A DNA stretch of 64,000 nt. Source: Sulfotelmatobacter sp963788225. GTDB lineage: Bacteria > Acidobacteriota > Terriglobia > Terriglobales > Acidobacteriaceae. This document shows positions 60,663 through 64,000 of the stretch, one piece after another (position 1 is the stretch's first letter; each line of letters begins with the position of its first letter). The notes below the pieces were generated by a model, which was not told where the DNA came from, did not search any database, and was given only the letters and a program-made list of their open reading frames with translations. The stretch covers positions 558,001-622,000 of the forward strand of contig CAWBGI010000001.1 in NCBI GenBank assembly GCA_963788225.1. The letters run 5' to 3'. The translations under genes and the position numbers were made by a program.

Positions 60663-62000
60663 TTAGTGGACCTTGTTTCCGTAAAGCTTCACAGCGTTGT
60701 CATGCAGATACGCGTGGGCCAGTTCCAGAGCGCGAGACTCGCTGATTTCATTTTCCGAGATCATCTCGGCCAGCGCCGCGGCCAAGGCCATACGCGATGA
60801 TTGCGCTCCCAGCCAGTAGCTTTCTTCCGCGCCCAACACTTCATTGTACGGGAAACAGTCGGTGCCGAAAGTGATCTTATCGGGGAAAGTTTCCAGCCAC
60901 ATCTTAAGCGTGTCTTTGAAGGCGGAGGGGTACTGGGCAAGTTCTCCGAATGAAGAGTCCAGATAGACGTTCTTCATGGCGGCAAGCCAGATGGCCTCTC
61001 GTTCCAAGGGATATCCACCGTGGATCATAACGAACGTGGTCGTGCGATAGCGGGGATCGCGCAGCACGCTCTCCAGATTCATGATGTTGCTCTGGGAAAG
61101 ATTGAAGTAATCGCCGATGCCGACCGCGGTGTGAATGTGCACAGGCAGATTGAGTCGGCCGCCCTGGCTTACGAGGAATCGGAAAATGTAGTCCTGAAAG
61201 ATACGATATTCCTGCTCGGCCGGCACTTCACCCGAAACATACCGCTGATAGATATCTTCCGCTTGCTGGCGCGTTGGATCCGAGAATGTGGTGGGGCGGA
61301 AGTAGGCCACTTCGAATTTCATGGCAATGCCGCCCTTTTTCTGGTTGTCTTCGAGCACGCGGATGATGAAATTTAGATAGTCATCGAACTTGGCGGGAAG
61401 TTTGCCGACGTTTTCCTGCTGCATCCAGCGGTGCAGCATTTTCTCCTGCAGCGGGATGAAGACTCCTTCATCCGGGTTGCGCCCGGTCTCGCGCTGGTTG
61501 TTGAAAGGCCACATAAAAGAGTCGGCGAAGAACACCCACGGGAAACGCTTGGGATCGAGGTAATCCGGCATCATGGCGCGGTTGGCGACCGAACTCTCGG
61601 TATTGATCTTGTCGAGAATCAAGTTGAAGTAGGCGGTGCCGGGATATTGCTTTTTTAGTTCGGCTTTTTTTGCTACCAGCCATTTGGCATGTTCGGCTGA
61701 AAAATCATTGAATGGATAGCCGAACAGAGCCTTAGCCGCGGCAATCAGTTCGGGATTATCGTCGCGCGTGCGCAGGGCGGCACTGGCGTTGGGAGGCGCG
61801 GCCATGGTGTCAACATCAGGATCGTCGCTGAACCCAGGATGGGCGTGGTGGTCGAAGGCCGGGATTTTTTCAATCTGCGGGAGCAGGCGCTGGTAGACTT
61901 GCTGAACATTCGGGCCGGGGAACGGGCGGGCTTGGGCGGCGGCACAGGACGAAACGCCGGTCGCACAGGCGAGCGCAAGCAATGGAACAAGCTGTTTCAT
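60663..62000 (-). CDS. secreted amidohydrolase-like protein
   Basis: The protein has 445 residues. The signal peptide ends at 'CAAAQARP'. 'AFDHHAHPG' is the HxH metal motif near residue 50, and 'MIHGGYPLEREAI' and 'ITFGTDCFPYNE' carry the later His and Asp, as in amidohydrolase-2 (PF04909) proteins. It probably hydrolyses or decarboxylates a small substrate in the periplasm. The substrate cannot be told from sequence. Its 3' end is 41 bases from the cupin gene on the same strand. Confidence 0.88.
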   Translation of the reverse strand: MKQLVPLLALACATGVSSCAAAQARPFPGPNVQQVYQRLLPQIEKIPAFDHHAHPGFSDDPDVDTMAAPPNASAALRTRDDNPELIAAAKALFGYPFNDFSAEHAKWLVAKKAELKKQYPGTAYFNLILDKINTESSVANRAMMPDYLDPKRFPWVFFADSFMWPFNNQRETGRNPDEGVFIPLQEKMLHRWMQQENVGKLPAKFDDYLNFIIRVLEDNQKKGGIAMKFEVAYFRPTTFSDPTRQQAEDIYQRYVSGEVPAEQEYRIFQDYIFRFLVSQGGRLNLPVHIHTAVGIGDYFNLSQSNIMNLESVLRDPRYRTTTFVMIHGGYPLEREAIWLAAMKNVYLDSSFGELAQYPSAFKDTLKMWLETFPDKITFGTDCFPYNEVLGAEESYWLGAQSSRMALAAALAEMISENEISESRALELAHAYLHDNAVKLYGNKVH

Positions 62001-62023
62001 AATCGCATACCGTCCCCGGCAAT

Positions 62024-62812
62024 CTATAGGCCTTTATACATGCCGCCGTCAACGAGTACAGTCTGCCCCGTAATGTAGGAGGCGCGCTCCGACGCCAGCC
62101 AGACGATAGTGTCGGCGACTTCGCGCGGCTCGCCCAGACGTTGCAGCGGAGCGTCGGCGGCCCATCCGTCGAAAATTTCCCTCTCGCTTTTTCCTGAAGA
62201 AGCGGCGCGGGCTTTCGCCAACTCCTTCAGCCTGTCAGTTGCGGTGAAACCTGGGCCAACGTTGTTGACCAGGATCCCATCTTTTCCGAACTCGTTGGCC
62301 AGGCTCTTGACCAACCCAACTACCGCGGCACGCACCGCGTTCGAAAGCACCAGATCGGTCACAGGCTGTTTCGTCGTGATCGAGGTGAGCGTGATAATCC
62401 GGCCCCATCGTTTCCGTTGCATGTGGGGGATGACTGCGCGCGCGAAGTAAACCGTGCTGAGAAAGTTCAGTTCAACGGCGCGCCGCCATTCTTCGACGGT
62501 GGCGGCGAGGAAACCCTTGGCCGGCGGGCCGCCAGCGTTGGTCACGCAAATGTCGATACCGCCAAACTTCCTAACCACGCCGCCGATAAAGCGGCGGACA
62601 GCTGCCTCGTCGGTCACGTCAATGGCATCGATAAAGACCTTGGCGTTGTGCTGCTTTTTGATGCTCCGGGCGGCAGCCTGCAAGGTCTGCGGGTTGCGGG
62701 CGCACATGGCAACACGGCAGCCCTCCGCGGCAAAGGCTTCCGCCGTGGCGCGGCCAATTCCTTGACTCGAAGCGGCTACGATCGCTACACGATCTTTCAG
62801 GCCGAGATCCAT
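62024..62812 (-). CDS. SDR-family protein lacking the usual catalytic Tyr and Lys
   Basis: The protein has 262 residues from the ATG at 62812. The Rossmann motif 'AASSQGIGRATAEAFA' (TGxxxGxG-like) and 'NAGGPPAKG' are present, and 'YITGQTVLVDGGMYKGL' closes the fold. Counting from the Ser in 'ITLTSITTKQ', the normal Tyr position is Ser and the normal Lys is Arg ('LSNAVRAAVVG'). A known subgroup of 3-oxoacyl-ACP-reductase-like SDRs has this pattern and no proven reductase activity. It is divergent from the PLP enzyme gene. Confidence 0.88.
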   Translation of the reverse strand: MDLGLKDRVAIVAASSQGIGRATAEAFAAEGCRVAMCARNPQTLQAAARSIKKQHNAKVFIDAIDVTDEAAVRRFIGGVVRKFGGIDICVTNAGGPPAKGFLAATVEEWRRAVELNFLSTVYFARAVIPHMQRKRWGRIITLTSITTKQPVTDLVLSNAVRAAVVGLVKSLANEFGKDGILVNNVGPGFTATDRLKELAKARAASSGKSEREIFDGWAADAPLQRLGEPREVADTIVWLASERASYITGQTVLVDGGMYKGL

Positions 62813-62895
62813 GGAAGCGAGAATTATAAACGGTGCATAGCAGTTCGCTTGCGGGAGTCGGTGAGCGCAATTAATCTGTATAGAACGAGGCATCC

Positions 62896-64000
62896 ATGAA
62901 ACGGAACACCCATCACTCTGAAACCAAGGCGGTGCGCGGCGCGGCGGATCTGGAGAAGAAAAACGGGCCGATGGCCACGCCGATCTATCAAACTTCCACG
63001 TTCGAAGTCACCGACAACGACGAGCAGTTGCGGGCAACTCACACCGACCACTTTTACACCCGCTACGGCAATCCGACGAACACGGTTGCCGAAAAAACCA
63101 TTGCCGGGTTAGAAGGCGCGGATGCGGCGCTCACCTTCGCCTCCGGCATGGGCGCAATCACGACCACGATCATGGCGCTGCTCAAGAACGGCGACCATAT
63201 CGTAGCGCAGCGTGATATTTATGGCGGCGCGTACAAGTTCTTTTCTCAATGGCTGCCGAAAATGGGCATCGAAACCACCCTCGTCGACACCACGGACTAC
63301 GAGCAGCACGCGCAGGCCATTCGTCCGAATACCAGGCTGCTCTATGTGGAGTCGCCCACCAATCCAACCTTGCGCGTGGTGGATTTCAAAAAAGTGGCAG
63401 CTCTGGCCAGGCAACACAAGCTGCTCTCCATGATCGACGCCACCTTCGGCACGCCCATCAATCAACATCCGGCGGAATTCGGCGTTGACCTGATCATGCA
63501 TTCGGGAACGAAGTATCTGGCGGGGCACTCGGATCTGATTTGTGGCGTGGTCGCGGGACGGCGCGAATTGATCGACAAAATCTGGGACACACGAACCACG
63601 CTGGGCAACTGCATGGATCCTCACGCGTCGTGGGTGCTGGTGCGCGGCTTGAAGACCCTGGCGGTGCGCGTGGCACGGCAAAATGAAAACGCGCAGCGGA
63701 TCGCGGAGTTCTTGTCGGAACATGCCAAGGTGAGGAGCGTGCATTATCCGTTTCTGAAAAGCCATCCGCAATGTGGCCTGGCACGAGAGCAGATGAGCGC
63801 GGGCGGCGGCATGGTGACCTTCGAGGTCGAAGGCACGGGCGAAGATGCGCGGCGAGTGAGCGAGGCGATGCGGTTGTTTACGCTGGCTCCGAGCCTGGGC
63901 GGAGTGGAGTCGCTGGTTTCCATTCCTGTGCTGACGTCGCATGCGATGGTTCCATTCGAGGAGCGCGCAAAGATGGGAGTTACCGAACAGATGATCCGGC
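62896..64000 (+). CDS. Cys/Met-metabolism PLP enzyme (3' truncated by window edge)
   Basis: The frame starts at ATG 62896 and is open to the window end (about 368 codons seen). 'YTRYGNPTN' is the N-terminal loop, and Lys206 in 'HSGTKYLAGHSD' is the PLP lysine. 'LKTLAVRVARQNENA' is the usual helix. It belongs to the cystathionine gamma-synthase/beta-lyase/O-acetylhomoserine family (fold type I). The local Tyr/Arg pair fits either synthase or lyase. With thrB and thrC on the other strand, it suggests a homoserine branch point. The C-terminal end is missing. Confidence 0.93.
   Translation, partial: MKRNTHHSETKAVRGAADLEKKNGPMATPIYQTSTFEVTDNDEQLRATHTDHFYTRYGNPTNTVAEKTIAGLEGADAALTFASGMGAITTTIMALLKNGDHIVAQRDIYGGAYKFFSQWLPKMGIETTLVDTTDYEQHAQAIRPNTRLLYVESPTNPTLRVVDFKKVAALARQHKLLSMIDATFGTPINQHPAEFGVDLIMHSGTKYLAGHSDLICGVVAGRRELIDKIWDTRTTLGNCMDPHASWVLVRGLKTLAVRVARQNENAQRIAEFLSEHAKVRSVHYPFLKSHPQCGLAREQMSAGGGMVTFEVEGTGEDARRVSEAMRLFTLAPSLGGVESLVSIPVLTSHAMVPFEERAKMGVTEQMIR

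Noticed and set aside
62813..62895. SAM or other riboswitch before the Cys/Met enzyme gene
   Set aside because: The gap to the divergent SDR gene is only about 80 bases and shows no conserved aptamer features.

Overview
This window looks like chromosomal DNA from a soil-type Acidobacteriota, probably close to the Koribacter/Terriglobia group. That placement is an inference. It rests on the high-GC coding style, frequent GTG and TTG starts, the DUF2934, DUF5678, DinB and PIG-L family proteins, Ser/Thr kinases with TPR tails, and a menaquinol-type bc operon with a very large multiheme cytochrome c. No rRNA, tRNA or CRISPR array was seen.

Layout. 1-5.8 kb: the end of a DUF3825 protein, a DUF192 protein, a very Pro/Gly-rich TonB-like protein, a secreted protein and a membrane TPR protein. 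6-11.8 kb: a Cof-type phosphatase, a lytic transglycosylase, a UPF0104-type membrane protein, nrdR, NAD-type isocitrate dehydrogenase and two small secreted proteins. 12.0-13.3 kb: an intact IS256-family element with an exact 8-bp target duplication, lying just upstream of hemH. 14.5-25.4 kb: a respiratory block with a Rieske protein, split cytochrome b, an octaheme cytochrome c, a cupredoxin-like lipoprotein, COX15/CtaA heme A synthase, an ABC-2 exporter and a DUF420 protein. 25.4-32.3 kb: a HEAT/lipoyl-like protein, an alpha/beta hydrolase, a sensor histidine kinase, a frameshifted PRC-MgtE_N-CBS gene and a UbiD decarboxylase. 32.3-36 kb: an accessory island with a retropepsin-like protease and DUF5678 pair, a NACHT NTPase and a PD-(D/E)XK nuclease. 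36.3-41.4 kb: small secreted proteins and a ClC channel translationally coupled to a TPR protein. 41.5-47.7 kb: a same-strand cluster of esterase, ATP-grasp ligase, DUF1801, GCS2-type carboxylate-amine ligase, M29 aminopeptidase and a second ATP-grasp-like protein, which could build and trim a small peptide-like metabolite. 47.7-57.4 kb: a VWFA protein between imperfect direct repeats, a Ser/Thr kinase, a PIG-L deacetylase, an amino-acid permease and a DinB protein. 57.4-64 kb: thrB and thrC, a cupin, an amidohydrolase, an SDR lacking the usual catalytic Tyr and Lys, and a Cys/Met-metabolism PLP enzyme running off the right edge.

The strongest unexplained signal is a family of at least 13 short arrays with an exact 7-base period. 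Each locus has its own heptamer, and seven loci carry a second array of the reverse-complement heptamer a few tens of bases away, so that a long hairpin can form. They sit at gene 3' ends (two contain the stop codon), at every junction of the bc operon from the Rieske gene to the cytochrome c gene, and once inside a coding sequence. Other palindromic repeat families are interspersed with them, and two have been absorbed in frame into the ubiD and M29 peptidase genes. The window therefore shows an active, poorly understood repeat ecology alongside a candidate amidoligase pathway and a candidate NACHT defence island.
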